NCBI RefSeq assembly: GCF_011742165.1
Contig: NZ_JAAQTO010000045.1
Span: 1-64,000, forward strand
Length of the DNA stretch: 64,000 nt
Direction: 5' to 3'
Origin: Billgrantia bachuensis
Lineage (GTDB): Bacteria > Pseudomonadota > Gammaproteobacteria > Pseudomonadales > Halomonadaceae
Shown here: one piece after another, positions 28,233 to 39,396 of the stretch
Layout: the number at the start of each line of letters is the position of its first letter
Position numbering within the stretch: the stretch's first letter is position 1
The notes under the pieces: model-generated
What the model saw: the letters and a program-made list of their open reading frames with translations, nothing else
What the model was told of the DNA's origin: nothing
The model's database searches: none
Program-made: the position numbers and the translations under genes

Positions 28233-30224
28233 ATGCCATCCCGTTTCGAACTGGCCAACGCCATTCGCGCCCTGTCCATGGATGCCGTACAGAAGGCCAA
28301 GTCCGGCCATCCCGGCGCCCCGATGGGCATGGCCGACATCGCCGAAGTGCTGTGGAACGACTACCTCAAGCACAACCCCAACGACCCGAAATGGCCCGAT
28401 CGCGACCGCTTCGTGCTGTCCAACGGCCACGGCTCGATGCTGCTCTACTCCCTGCTGCACCTGACCGGCTACGAGCTCGAGCTCGAGCAGCTGCGCAACT
28501 TCCGTCAGCTGCACTCCAAGACCGCCGGCCACCCCGAGTTCGGCTACGCGCCGGGCGTCGAGACTACCACCGGCCCGCTGGGCCAGGGCCTGGCCAATGC
28601 CGTGGGCATGGCCATCGCCGAGAAGACCCTGGCAGCGCAGTTCAATCGCCCCGGCCACACCATCGTCGATCACCACACCTACTGCTTCGTCGGTGACGGC
28701 TGCATGATGGAGGGCATCTCCCACGAAGTGAGTTCGCTGGCCGGCACCCTGGGGCTGGGCAAGCTCACGGTGTTCTACGACGACAACGGCATCTCCATCG
28801 ATGGCGAGGTCGAGGGCTGGTTCACCGACGACACCGCCAAGCGCTTCGAGGCCTACGGCTGGCACGTGGTGCCCAACGTCGACGGCCATGATCCCGAGCA
28901 GATCAAGGCCGCCATCGAACTGGCGCGCAGCCACGAGGAGAAACCGAGCCTGATCATCTGCAAGACCGTGATCGGTTTCGGCGCCCCCAACAAGCAGGGC
29001 AAGGAGGAGTGCCACGGCGCCCCGCTGGGCGATGAAGAAGTGGCCGCCGCGCGCAAGCAGCTCGACTGGCCGCACGCACCGTTCCATGTGCCCGAGCCGA
29101 TCTATCAGGGCTGGGATGCGCGCGAGCGCGGCACGTCGCAGCAGAACGACTGGCAGGCACGCTTCGCTCGCTACCGCGACGAGCATCCGGAACTCGCCCG
29201 CGAGTTCAACCGCCGTGTGCAGTGCCAGCTACCGGCGGAGATCACCAGCGAGGCCTTCATCGAGAAGAGCCAGCAGAAGGGCGAGACCATCGCCACGCGC
29301 AAGGCGTCGTTGCAGTGCCTCAACGAACTCGGCCCGCAGCTGCCCGAACTGCTCGGCGGCAGCGCCGACCTGGCGCCCTCCAACCTGACTTTCTGGAGCG
29401 GTGCCAAGCCGATCTCTCGCGAGAATCCGGGCGGCAACTACCTGCACTACGGAGTGCGTGAGTTCGGCATGGGTGCGATCATGAACGGCATCGTGCTGCA
29501 CGGCGGCTTCATCCCCTACGGCGCTACCTTCCTGATCTTCATGGAGTACATGCGCAACTCGGTGCGCATGGCGGCGCTGATGGGCAAGCGCGCCATCTAC
29601 GTGTTCACTCACGACTCCATCGGCCTGGGCGAGGACGGCCCCACCCATCAGCCGATCGAGCAGCTGACCAACCTGCGCTCCACGCCCAACCTGTGTACCT
29701 GGCGCCCCTGCGACGCAGTGGAAACCGCCGCTGCCTGGGACGCCGCGATCAAGCGCAACTCCGGCCCCACGGCGCTGGTACTGTCGCGCCAGAACCTGCC
29801 GCACCAGGAGCGCAGCAAGCAGCAGTTGGCCGAGATCCAGCGCGGCGCCTACGTCCTCAAGGATTGCGAAGGAACGCCCGAACTGATCCTGATCGCCACC
29901 GGCTCCGAAGTCGCGCTGGCCATGGACGCCGCGGCCGAGCTGGAAGGCCAGGGCCGTGCGGTACGCGTGGTCTCGATGCCCTCGGCCTACCGCTTCGACG
30001 GCCAGGACACCGAATACCGCGAGAGCGTGTTGCCCAGGGCGGTGACCCAGCGCATCGCCATCGAGGCCGGCCACGCCGACTACTGGTACAAGTACGTCGG
30101 CCTCGACGGTCGCGTGATCGGCATGACCACCTTCGGCGAATCCGCCCCGGCGGGCGACCTGTTCAAGCACTTCGGCTTCACCGTGGAGAACGTGGTCGAG
30201 CAGGCCCAGGAGCTGCTGGGCTGA
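28233..30224 (+). CDS. tktA: Transketolase
   Basis: A 663-residue thiamine-diphosphate enzyme of the pentose phosphate pathway. Seen are [18 protein letters not shown] at the N-terminus, the TPP motif [12 protein letters not shown] near residue 155, and the transketolase signature [15 protein letters not shown] near 465. Full length for the family. It precedes, with an insertion, the epd-pgk-fba cluster on the same strand. A strong terminator follows. Confidence 0.96.
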   Translation: MPSRFELANAIRALSMDAVQKAKSGHPGAPMGMADIAEVLWNDYLKHNPNDPKWPDRDRFVLSNGHGSMLLYSLLHLTGYELELEQLRNFRQLHSKTAGHPEFGYAPGVETTTGPLGQGLANAVGMAIAEKTLAAQFNRPGHTIVDHHTYCFVGDGCMMEGISHEVSSLAGTLGLGKLTVFYDDNGISIDGEVEGWFTDDTAKRFEAYGWHVVPNVDGHDPEQIKAAIELARSHEEKPSLIICKTVIGFGAPNKQGKEECHGAPLGDEEVAAARKQLDWPHAPFHVPEPIYQGWDARERGTSQQNDWQARFARYRDEHPELAREFNRRVQCQLPAEITSEAFIEKSQQKGETIATRKASLQCLNELGPQLPELLGGSADLAPSNLTFWSGAKPISRENPGGNYLHYGVREFGMGAIMNGIVLHGGFIPYGATFLIFMEYMRNSVRMAALMGKRAIYVFTHDSIGLGEDGPTHQPIEQLTNLRSTPNLCTWRPCDAVETAAAWDAAIKRNSGPTALVLSRQNLPHQERSKQQLAEIQRGAYVLKDCEGTPELILIATGSEVALAMDAAAELEGQGRAVRVVSMPSAYRFDGQDTEYRESVLPRAVTQRIAIEAGHADYWYKYVGLDGRVIGMTTFGESAPAGDLFKHFGFTVENVVEQAQELLG

Positions 30225-30250
30225 TTGTCGGTTCGGTTAACGGTAACGAG

Positions 30251-30284
30251 AAAGGGCACGACCTGGCGGTCGTGCCCTTTTGCT
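30251..30284. terminator. Terminator between tktA and class I aldolase
   Basis: AAAGGGCACGACC pairs with GGTCGTGCCCTTT around TGGC. T-runs flank the stem in both directions, so it can serve both tktA (plus) and the convergent fbaB-type gene (minus). Confidence 0.88.
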
Positions 30285-30305
30285 ATCTAGGCCTCCGAGA
30301 AGGAC

Positions 30306-31358
<1,053 letters not shown>

Positions 31359-31437
31359 GTCTTCCTCTCCATGGTGTCGTGAATCGCTATTCCCAGCGTA
31401 GTGAAAACCGTACCGAGCGTATGCCTTGCTTGCAAAC

Positions 31438-31470
31438 GGAAGCGCCCTTTCGCAAGGAAAGGGCGCTTCC
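31438..31470 (-). terminator. Hairpin after the small heat-shock genes
   Basis: GGAAGCGCCCTTT (31438-31450) pairs perfectly with AAAGGGCGCTTCC (31458-31470). It lies 38 bases after the second hsp20 stop on the minus strand and 80 bases upstream of fbaB, so it probably separates the two transcripts. The T-run is short. Confidence 0.6.
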
Positions 31471-31508
31471 ATCCCAGTGGTAAACACTCTCCACGAATCG
31501 GCATCTTG

Positions 31509-31898
31509 CTATGCCGCCTGGATCTCGATCCGCCGGCTCCTATGCCTCTCCTTCTTCGGCAGCCGCAGCTGGAGAATCCCCTTCTCCAGGCGCGCCTCGA
31601 TGGCGGCGGCATCGATCTCGTGGCTGAGCGTGAAGCGCCGTGCGTAGCGCTGGGCCTGGGCTTCCGCATAGGTCGCGGTGATACCCTCGGGCATATCGAT
31701 GCCAATTTCGCCTTCGATGCTCAGCAAGTTGCCATCGACTTCAACGCTCAGGCCATCCCGCGTGACGCCGGGCATGTCGGCGACCACGAACAGGGCGTTG
31801 TCTTCCTCGTAGATGTCAACGGGAGGCCGCATCGCCGAGCTGCGCCTTTCGCGTGCGGGAACACCGGCCTGCGGTTCATGACGAGCGACTTCGTTCAT
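31509..31898 (-). CDS. Small heat-shock protein (Hsp20 family), second copy
   Basis: A 129-residue alpha-crystallin-domain chaperone. The domain runs from MRPPVDIYEEDNALFVVADMPG to the C-terminus, with YARRFTLSHEID and the late GILQLRLPKKE strand. The ATG at 31898 is eight bases after AGGAGG; an earlier ATG abuts the ribosome site. It follows the first hsp20 by 51 bases, so both are likely on one heat-inducible transcript. Confidence 0.88.
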   Translation of the reverse strand: MNEVARHEPQAGVPARERRSSAMRPPVDIYEEDNALFVVADMPGVTRDGLSVEVDGNLLSIEGEIGIDMPEGITATYAEAQAQRYARRFTLSHEIDAAAIEARLEKGILQLRLPKKERHRSRRIEIQAA

Positions 31899-31949
31899 TT
31901 CCATCACCTCCTGACGTGCTGATCGGTTCTCATCTTTCCACTGCAAGAC

Positions 31950-32411
31950 TCAAGCTGTCTGTACCTCGATTCGACGCGGCTTGAGCTCTTCACGCTTGGG
32001 CAGGTGGATCTCGAACACGCCGTCGTGACAACGTGCCTCGGCTCGCTCGACGTCGATTCCTTCGGGCAGCGCGATGGAGCGCACGAACTCGCCGTCGAAG
32101 CGCTCGCGACGGAAGCAGGGCCGCTTGCGCTCGCTATCGTCACCTCCGGGCAAAGCGTCACGCCGCCCCCTCAGGGTCAGCACGTTGTCCTGTACGCTGA
32201 TCTCGAGATCGTCCTTGGCCAGGCCGGCCGCGAGAACATAGACACGCACGGCATCATCGGTGCGCCCGACGTTGATCATCGGGAAGCTGCCGCGCGGCAC
32301 CGAGCGGATGTCAGCCGCCCCTTCATCAGAGAAAACCTCGTCGAGCCACTGGCGGAACCAGTCCGCCCCCGGCGAGATGCCGGCATCGAAACGCCTGAGA
32401 TCTCCGAACAT
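31950..32411 (-). CDS. Small heat-shock protein (Hsp20 family), first copy
   Basis: A 153-residue small heat-shock protein with a Phe/Trp-rich N-terminus (FRQWLDEVF) and alpha-crystallin domain (PMINVGRTDDAVRVYVLAAGLAKDD ... FRRERFDGEFVRSIALPEGID ... GVFEIHLPKRE). AGGAGG is eight bases before the ATG at 32411. A sigma32-like promoter is found about 100 bases upstream. The two Hsp20 proteins differ enough to act as distinct partners, as IbpA and IbpB do. Confidence 0.88.
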   Translation of the reverse strand: MFGDLRRFDAGISPGADWFRQWLDEVFSDEGAADIRSVPRGSFPMINVGRTDDAVRVYVLAAGLAKDDLEISVQDNVLTLRGRRDALPGGDDSERKRPCFRRERFDGEFVRSIALPEGIDVERAEARCHDGVFEIHLPKREELKPRRIEVQTA

Positions 32412-32511
32412 ATCGAACACCTCCTACGCTATCAGGCTTTTTGGATATTGCGGGTCAACCCGAACCGCGGCACTGGTGGTGGCTCAGGGCCGCACCGGTG
32501 CCGTATCCCTT

Positions 32512-32540
32512 CTTATAGGGTCGCCGCAAGGTTTTTCAAG
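32512..32540 (-). promoter_or_regulatory. Sigma32-like heat-shock promoter of the hsp20 pair
   Basis: On the minus strand CTTGAAA (32534-32540) is followed after 13 bases by CCCTATAAG (32512-32520), close to the RpoH consensus CTTGAAA-N11-16-CCCCATnT. It reads toward the hsp20 gene at 32411 with a leader of about 95 bases. This agrees with the chaperone products. Confidence 0.72.
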
Positions 32541-32659
32541 ACCCGCTGAGTGCCTGAATTTGCGCGCCGCTCGGCACAATCCACCCCGCCGGCCACGTGG
32601 GCAAATGTATCGAAAATGCGCTAGAATCGCCGCTTTCCGCCGGCAAGAGAGCCCGCTTC

Positions 32660-33700
32660 ATGGCCCAGCGCATCGCCATCAACGGTTACGGTCGTATCGG
32701 CCAGTGCGTACTGCGCGCGCTGCTGGAGCGCCAGTCGAGCCGCACCGGCGATCCGACGCTGGAGGTGGTCGCGATCAATGAGCTCTCGGACCTCGACACC
32801 ATCGCCTATCTGACCCGCTACGACACCACCCACGGCCGATTTCCCGGCCAGGTGGAGAAGGCCGAGGGCCGGATGATCGTCGACGGCGCGCCCATTGCGA
32901 TACTGACCGAACCGAAGCCCGCACGTCTGCCCTGGAGCGAGCTGGGCATCGACCTGGTACTGGAGTGCTCTGGCAGCTTCAAGGATCGCGCCACCGCCGA
33001 GCGCCATCTCGCCGCCGGCGCCGGGCGACTGTTGTTCTCCCAGCCCGCCGAGAGCGACGTCGACGCCACCATCGTCTGCGGCATCAATGATGGCGAGCTC
33101 GTCGCCGAGCATCGCATCGTCTCGGCGGCCTCATGCACCACCAACTGCCTGGTGCCGGTACTTACAGTGCTCGACGAGGCGCTGGGCATCGAGCATGGCG
33201 TGACCACCACGGTGCACTCGGCAATGAACGATCAGCCGGTAATCGACGCCTACCACCAGACCGACCTGCGCCTGACGCGCTCGGCGATGCATTCCATCGT
33301 CCCCGTCGACACCAGCCTGGCGCGCGGCATCAACCGCCTGATGCCGCACCTGGCCGGACGTTTCGAATGCCTGCACATGCGCGTACCGACGATCAACGTA
33401 TCGGCCATGGACCTGTCGATCTGCGTGCGCCGCGACACCACCGCGGCAGAAGTCAACGCCCTGCTGCACGAGGCCAGCGCCGGGCGCCTGGCCGGCCTGC
33501 TCGGCTACACCGAGGAGCCCATGGCCTCGGTCGACTTCAACCACGACCCCCGCTCGGGTATCGTTGACGCCACTCAGACCCGGGTGGCGGGCCATCGCCT
33601 GATCAAGCTGCTGTGCTGGTTCGACAACGAGTGGGGGTTCGCCAACCGCATGCTCGACGTCGCCCAGCGCATGGCGGCGCTTCCCGCGGTGCCCCGATGA
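32660..33700 (+). CDS. epd: D-erythrose-4-phosphate dehydrogenase
   Basis: A 346-residue NAD-dependent dehydrogenase of the GAPDH superfamily. [17 protein letters not shown] and [21 protein letters not shown] distinguish Epd from GAPDH, and the catalytic [10 protein letters not shown] is present near residue 155. It makes 4-phosphoerythronate for pyridoxal phosphate synthesis. It begins the epd-pgk-fbaA run. A TAGAAT -10-like element at 32622-32627 lies before it, with no good -35. Confidence 0.9.
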   Translation: MAQRIAINGYGRIGQCVLRALLERQSSRTGDPTLEVVAINELSDLDTIAYLTRYDTTHGRFPGQVEKAEGRMIVDGAPIAILTEPKPARLPWSELGIDLVLECSGSFKDRATAERHLAAGAGRLLFSQPAESDVDATIVCGINDGELVAEHRIVSAASCTTNCLVPVLTVLDEALGIEHGVTTTVHSAMNDQPVIDAYHQTDLRLTRSAMHSIVPVDTSLARGINRLMPHLAGRFECLHMRVPTINVSAMDLSICVRRDTTAAEVNALLHEASAGRLAGLLGYTEEPMASVDFNHDPRSGIVDATQTRVAGHRLIKLLCWFDNEWGFANRMLDVAQRMAALPAVPR

Positions 33701-33749
33701 CCCCGACCCCGGCTTCGGTTTCCCTCAATCAAGGAAAGGAAGACGCCCG

Positions 33750-34916
33750 ATGAACGTGCTCAAGATGACCGACCTCGACCTGCGCGGTCAGCGCGTGCTG
33801 ATCCGTGAGGACCTGAACGTACCCGTCAAGCACGGCAAGGTGACCAGCGACGCCCGCCTGCGGGCCAGCCTGCCAACCATCAAGGCAGCCATGGAGGCCG
33901 GCGCCAAGGTGATGCTGATGAGCCACCTGGGGCGCCCGACCGAAGGCGAGCCGGCCGAGGAGTTCTCGCTGGCGCCGGTGGCCGAGCGCCTGGGCGAGCT
34001 GCTCGGACGCCCGGTACGCCTGGTCGAGGACTACCCCGACAGCGCCCAGGACCTGGCCGACGGCGAGGTGGTGCTGCTCGAGAACGTGCGCTTCAACGTC
34101 GGCGAGAAGAAGGATGACGAGACGCTTTCGCAGCAGTACGCCGCGCTGTGCGACATCTACGTGATGGACGCCTTCGGCACCGCTCATCGCGCCCAGGCCT
34201 CGACTCACGGCGTGGCGCGCTTCGCCCCACAGGCCTGCGCCGGCCCGCTGCTGGCCGCCGAGCTCGACGCCCTGGAGAAGGCCCTGGCCACGCCCAAGCG
34301 ACCGATGGTCGCCATCGTCGGCGGATCCAAGGTCTCGACCAAGCTCGATGTGCTCAATGCCCTCTCCGACAAGTGCGACCAGCTCATCGTCGGCGGCGGC
34401 ATCGCCAACACCTTCGTCGCCGCGGCCGGTCACAACGTCGGCAAGTCGCTGTATGAAGCCGACCTGGTCGAGCAGGCCAAGGCGTTGATGGCCAAGGTCG
34501 AGATTCCGCTGCCCACCGACGTGGTGGTGGCCACCGAATTCTCCGATTCTGCCGAGGCCGTGGTCAAGCCGGTCGACCAGGTGGGCGACGAAGAGATGAT
34601 CCTCGACATCGGTCCCGACACCGCCGGGCGGCTGGCCGGCCTGCTCAAGAACGCCGGCACCATCCTGTGGAACGGCCCGGTGGGCGTGTTCGAGATCGAT
34701 CAGTTCGGCCACGGCACCGAAGCGCTGTCGAAGGCTATCGCCGAGAGCAACGGCTTCTCCATCGCCGGCGGCGGCGACACCCTGGCCGCCATCGACAAGT
34801 ACGGGATCGAGGAGCAGGTCTCCTATATCTCCACCGGCGGCGGCGCCTTCCTCGAATACGTGGAAGGCAAGACGTTACCCGCCGTCAAGGCCCTGGAAGA
34901 CGCCGCCGCACGCTGA
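33750..34916 (+). CDS. pgk: Phosphoglycerate kinase
   Basis: A 388-residue glycolytic enzyme moving phosphate between 1,3-bisphosphoglycerate and [34 protein letters not shown] and the nucleotide-site [13 protein letters not shown] with the terminal [14 protein letters not shown] are all present. AAGGAAG precedes the ATG. It lies 49 bases after epd and 75 before fbaA, an operon. Confidence 0.97.
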   Translation: MNVLKMTDLDLRGQRVLIREDLNVPVKHGKVTSDARLRASLPTIKAAMEAGAKVMLMSHLGRPTEGEPAEEFSLAPVAERLGELLGRPVRLVEDYPDSAQDLADGEVVLLENVRFNVGEKKDDETLSQQYAALCDIYVMDAFGTAHRAQASTHGVARFAPQACAGPLLAAELDALEKALATPKRPMVAIVGGSKVSTKLDVLNALSDKCDQLIVGGGIANTFVAAAGHNVGKSLYEADLVEQAKALMAKVEIPLPTDVVVATEFSDSAEAVVKPVDQVGDEEMILDIGPDTAGRLAGLLKNAGTILWNGPVGVFEIDQFGHGTEALSKAIAESNGFSIAGGGDTLAAIDKYGIEEQVSYISTGGGAFLEYVEGKTLPAVKALEDAAAR

Positions 34917-34991
34917 CCCAACCCAATGCCGCCCATGCACCGGGCGGCATTCATCACTCCAGACAGACCGTAGAAGAGAACAGGTGAGTAC

Positions 34992-36056
34992 ATGGCACTG
35001 ATCAGCATGCGCCAGATGCTGGACCACGCCGCCGAGCGCGGCTATGGCATTCCAGCCTTCAACGTCAACAACCTCGAACAGATGCGCGCCATCATGGAAG
35101 CGGCCGACGCAACCGACTCCCCGGTGATCGTCCAGGCTTCCGCCGGTGCGCGGAAGTACGCTGGCGCGCCCTTCCTTCGCCATCTCATCCTGGCCGCTGT
35201 GGAGGAGTTCCCCCACATTCCGGTGGTGATGCACCAGGACCACGGCACCTCTCCCGCGGTGTGCCAGCGCTCGATCCAGCTCGGCTTCTCCTCGGTGATG
35301 ATGGACGGCTCGCTGGGTGAGGACGGCAAGACGCCGATGGACTACGACTACAACGTCGACGTCACCCGCCGCACCGTCGAGATGGCGCACGCCTGCGGCG
35401 TCTCGGTGGAGGGCGAGCTGGGCTGCCTGGGCAGTCTTGAGACCGGCATGGCCGGTGAAGAAGATGGCATCGGCGCCGAGGGCGTGCTCTCCCACGACCA
35501 GTTGCTGACCGACCCGGAAGAGGCTGCGGACTTCGTCAAGGCGACCCAGGTCGACGCCCTGGCCATCGCCATCGGCACCAGCCACGGCGCCTACAAATTC
35601 ACCCGGCCGCCCACCGGCGACACCCTGTCGATCCAGCGCATCAAGGAGATCCACGCCCGCATTCCCGATACCCATCTGGTGATGCACGGCTCCTCCTCGG
35701 TGCCCCAGGAGTGGCTCGCCGTCATCAACGAGTTCGGCGGCGAGATCCCCGAGACCTACGGCGTGCCGGTCGAGGAGATCGTCGAGGGCATCAAGCACGG
35801 CGTGCGCAAGGTCAACATCGACACCGACCTGCGCCTGGCCTCCACCGGTGCGGTGCGTCGTTTCCTGGCCAAGAATCCCAGCGAGTTCGACCCGCGCAAG
35901 TTCCTCAAGGAAACCGTGTCCGCCATGCGCGAGATCTGTATCGCCCGCTACGAAGCCTTCGGCACCGCCGGCAATGCCAGCCGCATCAAGCCGATCAGCC
36001 TCGAGGCGATGTTCGAGCGCTACGCCCGCGGCGAGCTCGACCCCAAGGTGAAGTGA
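34992..36056 (+). CDS. fbaA: Class II fructose-bisphosphate aldolase
   Basis: A 354-residue zinc-dependent aldolase of the CbbA subtype. Zinc-site residues are in [11 protein letters not shown], and [24 protein letters not shown] supplies a further His and the substrate loop. AGGTGAG precedes the ATG. It ends the epd-pgk-fbaA run; the pyruvate kinase gene often found between pgk and fba in relatives is absent here. Confidence 0.95.
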   Translation: MALISMRQMLDHAAERGYGIPAFNVNNLEQMRAIMEAADATDSPVIVQASAGARKYAGAPFLRHLILAAVEEFPHIPVVMHQDHGTSPAVCQRSIQLGFSSVMMDGSLGEDGKTPMDYDYNVDVTRRTVEMAHACGVSVEGELGCLGSLETGMAGEEDGIGAEGVLSHDQLLTDPEEAADFVKATQVDALAIAIGTSHGAYKFTRPPTGDTLSIQRIKEIHARIPDTHLVMHGSSSVPQEWLAVINEFGGEIPETYGVPVEEIVEGIKHGVRKVNIDTDLRLASTGAVRRFLAKNPSEFDPRKFLKETVSAMREICIARYEAFGTAGNASRIKPISLEAMFERYARGELDPKVK

Positions 36057-36077
36057 GCGTCCCAGCTCGAAGCTGAC

Positions 36078-36106
36078 AGGGCGGCCCTTGGGCCGCCCTT
36101 TCTCTT
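36078..36106 (+). terminator. Terminator after fbaA
   Basis: AGGGCGGCCC (36078-36087) pairs with GGGCCGCCCT (36090-36099), followed by TTCTCTT. It lies 21 bases after the fbaA stop. Confidence 0.82.
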
Positions 36107-36175
36107 GCTCACGCTACGTCCTCTTTCTCCCATGCCTGACCCTCTCGGCGCTTGCCCGCTCGCCTGCTCTTAAAC

Positions 36176-36218
36176 TTGCCCCAGCGCCTTTCGCGGCCTA
36201 GGATGGGAACGTTCCCAT
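36176..36218 (+). promoter_or_regulatory. Promoter and LacI-type operator of the ptxS-like operon
   Basis: TTGCCC (36176-36181), 17 bases, TAGGAT (36199-36204) form a promoter. ATGGGAACGTTCCCAT (36203-36218) is a perfect 16-base palindrome with the central CG typical of LacI-family operators, overlapping the -10 and start. It is 14 bases before the regulator's ATG. The regulator encoded next most likely represses itself and the downstream kinase and reductase from here. Confidence 0.78.
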
Positions 36219-36231
36219 TCAGAGATCCGAC

Positions 36232-37305
36232 ATGCCTGCTCGCTCCTCACGACACGCCACCCTGCTCGAAGTGGCACGCGAAGCCAACGCCTCGAAGACC
36301 AGCGTGTCGCGTTATTTCAGCGGCGAGCGTGAGCGGCTCTCGCCGGCGCTGCAACGGCGTATCGGCGAGGCTGCACGCCAGCTCGGCTATCGCCCCAACC
36401 AGATGGCCCGAGGCCTCAAGGGCGGCCGTTCGCGGCTGCTCGGCATGCTGGTGGCGGACATTCGCAACCCCTACTCGGTGGCGGTGATGCATGGTGTCGA
36501 ACAGGCCTGTCGCGAACGCGGCCTTTCGCTGCTGGTGGCCAACACCGACAATGACCCCGCCCAGGAGCGCACCCACCTGGCCCTGCTGACCTCCTATCGG
36601 GTCGAGGGGCTGGTGATCAACGCCGCCGGCAGCCCCACCCACGAACTGCAGGACCTGGCCGAGCAAGGCTTGCCGCTGGTGCTCCTCGACCGATGGCTGG
36701 AGGAGCTCGATGCGGACAGGGTCGGGCTCGACAATGCCCTGGCTGTCGACATGGCCATCGATCACCTGAGCGCGCAGGGCTACCGCCATTTGCTGTTTCT
36801 CAGCGAACCGGTGGGGCAGGCCAGCCCGCGCCAGCAGCGCTGGCAGCGTTTCGAGCAACGCCTGGCCGACGAGCCGGCACTGAACGGAGAGCGCCACGAC
36901 CCACCACTCGACGGTGAAGCCGTGCAGCAGGTCGTGGGCGACTTTCTCGCCCGAGCGAACCGTCCCGCCGCGCTGCTGTGCGCCAACGGCAACGTGACCC
37001 TTGCCGCTACCCGGGCCCTGCAGGCTCTGGGCATTCGCCTGGGAGAGGTCGGTCTGCTCGGCATCGACGAGCTCGACTGGTGCGGCCTCGTTCCACCCGG
37101 CATCACAACCCTGGCGCAGCCCACCGAGGCCATCGGCCGCGCCGCCGTGCAGCAGCTGCAGGCACGACTCGATGACAGCGGATCGACGCTGCCACCACGC
37201 CGCACCCTGTTTCCTCCGACGCTTAACGAACGCGGCTCGACCCGCCTTACGACTTTCGACAAAGCGCCTGATAACCATTCGGAAAACGCCAAGGAGACGC
37301 CATGA
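36232..37305 (+). CDS. ptxS: LacI-family regulator, PtxS-like (2-ketogluconate)
   Basis: A 357-residue LacI-family repressor. The N-terminal helix-turn-helix covers TLLEVAREANASKTSVSRYF, followed by the hinge region YRPNQMARGLKGGRSRLLGM and a sugar-binding domain (VADIRNPYSVAVMHGVEQACRERG). This stretch closely resembles PtxS of Pseudomonas, the 2-ketogluconate-responsive repressor. Its stop overlaps the start of the kinase gene (ATGA). A perfect palindrome sits on its promoter. Family placement is by recall of PtxS sequence and needs alignment. Confidence 0.75.
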   Translation: MPARSSRHATLLEVAREANASKTSVSRYFSGERERLSPALQRRIGEAARQLGYRPNQMARGLKGGRSRLLGMLVADIRNPYSVAVMHGVEQACRERGLSLLVANTDNDPAQERTHLALLTSYRVEGLVINAAGSPTHELQDLAEQGLPLVLLDRWLEELDADRVGLDNALAVDMAIDHLSAQGYRHLLFLSEPVGQASPRQQRWQRFEQRLADEPALNGERHDPPLDGEAVQQVVGDFLARANRPAALLCANGNVTLAATRALQALGIRLGEVGLLGIDELDWCGLVPPGITTLAQPTEAIGRAAVQQLQARLDDSGSTLPPRRTLFPPTLNERGSTRLTTFDKAPDNHSENAKETP

Positions 37306-38285
37306 ACACCCGTACTCTCCCACCGGAAGTGCTCGCCTTTGGCGAAGCCATGGCCCTGTTCGTTGCCGAAACCCCGGGGGCCATGGCCGAGGTGGAGTGT
37401 TTCCGCCGCGGCATTGCCGGCGCCGATACCAACGTCGCCATCGGCCTGGCCCGGCTCGGCTTTCGCGTCGGTTGGCTTAGCCGTGTCGGCAGCGATGGTT
37501 TCGGCAGCTATATCCGCCGGACGCTCGAGGCCGAGGGACTCGACTGCCGCTACCTGACGATGGATGCCGACCATACGACAGGTCTGGTATTCAAGGAGCG
37601 CGCCGAGGGCGGCGCCGACCCCAGGGTGGCGTACTTCCGACGCGGCAGTGCGGCCAGCCATATGTCCCCGGAGGATGCCGCCCAGGTGGACTTCACCGCC
37701 GCCCGCCACCTGCACGCCACCGGCATTCCTCCCGCCCTTTCCGCCAGTTGCCGCGAGCTGACTCTGCACATGCTCGACCGGGTCCACGCACAGGGAGGGA
37801 GCATCTCCTTCGACCCCAACCTTCGCCCCAGCCTGTGGCCCAGCGAGGCGGAGATGCGCGAGACGCTCAACGCGCTGGCGGCCAAGGCCGACTGGGTGCT
37901 GCCGGGCCTGGCCGAAGGGCGCCTGCTGACCGGTCTCGAATCGCCCCGCGACATCGCCGCCTTCTATCTCGAGCGCGGCGCTCAGGCCGTGTTCCTCAAG
38001 CTCGGGCCGGAAGGCGCCTACTACCGCGGCGTACTGGACGGCCACGAGGCGGAAGCCACCGTGCCGGGCTTTCCCGTCGAGCGAGTGGTGGACACCGTAG
38101 GCGCCGGTGACGGCTTCGCCGTGGGCGTAATCAGCGCCCTGCTCGATGGCCGCTCGCCCCAGGCCGCTGCTCGCCGCGGCAACCTGATCGGCGCCGAGGC
38201 CGTGCAGGTGCAGGGCGACATGGAGGGCCTGCCGAGCCGCACGCGCCTGACAGAGCTCGAACGCGACCTGCCAGACTTGCCTTAA
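37302..38285 (+). CDS. kguK: PfkB-family sugar kinase, probable 2-ketogluconate kinase
   Basis: A 327-residue ribokinase-fold enzyme. The N-terminal FGEAMALFVAETPGAM and FRRGIAGADTNVAIGLARLG and the C-terminal DTVGAGDGFAVGVISALLDG with the catalytic Asp of GAGD are PfkB signatures. 2-keto-3-deoxygluconate kinases (KdgK) look alike. The PtxS-like regulator before it and the GhrB/KguD-like reductase after it favour phosphorylation of 2-ketogluconate. It is coupled to ptxS by an ATGA overlap. Confidence 0.72.
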   Translation: MNTRTLPPEVLAFGEAMALFVAETPGAMAEVECFRRGIAGADTNVAIGLARLGFRVGWLSRVGSDGFGSYIRRTLEAEGLDCRYLTMDADHTTGLVFKERAEGGADPRVAYFRRGSAASHMSPEDAAQVDFTAARHLHATGIPPALSASCRELTLHMLDRVHAQGGSISFDPNLRPSLWPSEAEMRETLNALAAKADWVLPGLAEGRLLTGLESPRDIAAFYLERGAQAVFLKLGPEGAYYRGVLDGHEAEATVPGFPVERVVDTVGAGDGFAVGVISALLDGRSPQAAARRGNLIGAEAVQVQGDMEGLPSRTRLTELERDLPDLP

Positions 38286-38311
38286 CCGCCAGACCAACCC
38301 GGAGTGAGACA

Positions 38312-39295
38312 ATGACAAAACGCATCGTCGCCTATAGCCGCCTCAAGCCGACGCATCTCGATCAGCTCAGGCAGCGCTTCCACGTCGATTACTTCGAAGC
38401 CCTGAAGAGCACCGATGACCCCGATTTTCTCAAGGCGCTGGGGCAGGCCCACGGCATCGTCGGCTCGAGCCTCGCCATCACGCCCGAACTGCTCGACCAG
38501 GCACCACACTTGGAGGCCATCGCCAGCATCTCGGTGGGCTACGACAACTACCCCGTCGAGGCGCTGACCCAACGCGGCATCCTGCTGTGCAACACCCCGG
38601 ACGTGCTTACCGAGACCACCGCCGACACCGGCTTCCTGCTGATCATGGCAACGGCCAGACGCGCAGTGGAGCTGGCCGAGTTCGTCAAGCGCGGCGACTG
38701 GCGGGAGAGCATCGGCGAGGCCCACTTCGGCAGCGACGTGCACGGCAAGACGCTGGGTATGATCGGCCTGGGCCGTATCGGCGCCGCCGTGGCCCGCCGC
38801 GGTGCGCTGGGCTTCGGCATGCAGGTACTCTATTCCAATGCCTCGCCCAAGCCCGAGCTGGAGCGAGAACTGGATGCCGTGCGCTGCGAGCTGGACGAGC
38901 TGCTGGCCAAGAGCGACTTCGTCTGCGTGACCGTGCCTCTGTCGGCCGAGACGACACACCTGATCGGCAAGCGCGAGTTCGGCCTGATGAAGCGCTCGGC
39001 GATCTTCGTCAACATCGCCCGCGGCAAGGTGGTCGACGAGGCGGCTCTGATCGGCGCGCTGGAGAATGGCGAGATTCATGCCGCCGGGCTCGACGTGTTC
39101 GAGCAGGAGCCGCTCTCGCCGGAGTCGCCGCTGCCGCACATGCCCAATGTGGTGGCGCTGCCGCACATCGGTTCGGCCACCCACGAAACCCGCGATGCCA
39201 TGGCCCAGCGCGCGGTGGACAACATCCTGCTCGCGCTCGATGGCAAGCGACCGATCAGCCTGGTCAACGAGGCGGCCTGGCAGCAACGCAGTTGA
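38312..39295 (+). CDS. D-2-hydroxyacid dehydrogenase, GhrB/KguD type
   Basis: A 327-residue NAD(P)-dependent reductase. The nucleotide motif GLGRIGAAVARR is near residue 153; the catalytic Arg is in NIARGKVVDE, the Glu in EQEPL and the His in PHIGSAT. GhrB reduces glyoxylate, hydroxypyruvate and 2-ketogluconate; KguD reduces 2-keto-6-phosphogluconate. In this operon, after a kinase, the KguD reaction giving 6-phosphogluconate is the best fit. No epimerase (KguE) or KguT permease gene is next to it. Confidence 0.78.
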   Translation: MTKRIVAYSRLKPTHLDQLRQRFHVDYFEALKSTDDPDFLKALGQAHGIVGSSLAITPELLDQAPHLEAIASISVGYDNYPVEALTQRGILLCNTPDVLTETTADTGFLLIMATARRAVELAEFVKRGDWRESIGEAHFGSDVHGKTLGMIGLGRIGAAVARRGALGFGMQVLYSNASPKPELERELDAVRCELDELLAKSDFVCVTVPLSAETTHLIGKREFGLMKRSAIFVNIARGKVVDEAALIGALENGEIHAAGLDVFEQEPLSPESPLPHMPNVVALPHIGSATHETRDAMAQRAVDNILLALDGKRPISLVNEAAWQQRS

Positions 39296-39334
39296 GTTAT
39301 CGGCCAGGGTTCTACGACTAAAGCAGCCTTGGCC

Positions 39335-39372
39335 TTGACACTCGGCTCTTCTAGTTTTGGATCAATCCAAAA
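39335..39372 (+). promoter_or_regulatory. Promoter and operator of the second LacI regulator
   Basis: TTTTGGATCAATCCAAAA (39355-39372) is an 18-base dyad (8-base arms around CA) just before the gene at 39397. A consensus -35 TTGACA lies at 39335-39340, placing the dyad over the expected -10 region. The core TGGATC-ATCCA recurs at 40547-40558 inside dctP, so both look like targets of the same repressor. Confidence 0.75.
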
Positions 39373-39396
39373 AACAATGACCGAGACGTTCATGCA

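Noticed and set aside
39302..39333. GGCCAGGGTT...AGCCTTGGCC as a terminator after the reductase gene
   Set aside because: The stem is imperfect with a long loop and no T-run; evidence too weak.
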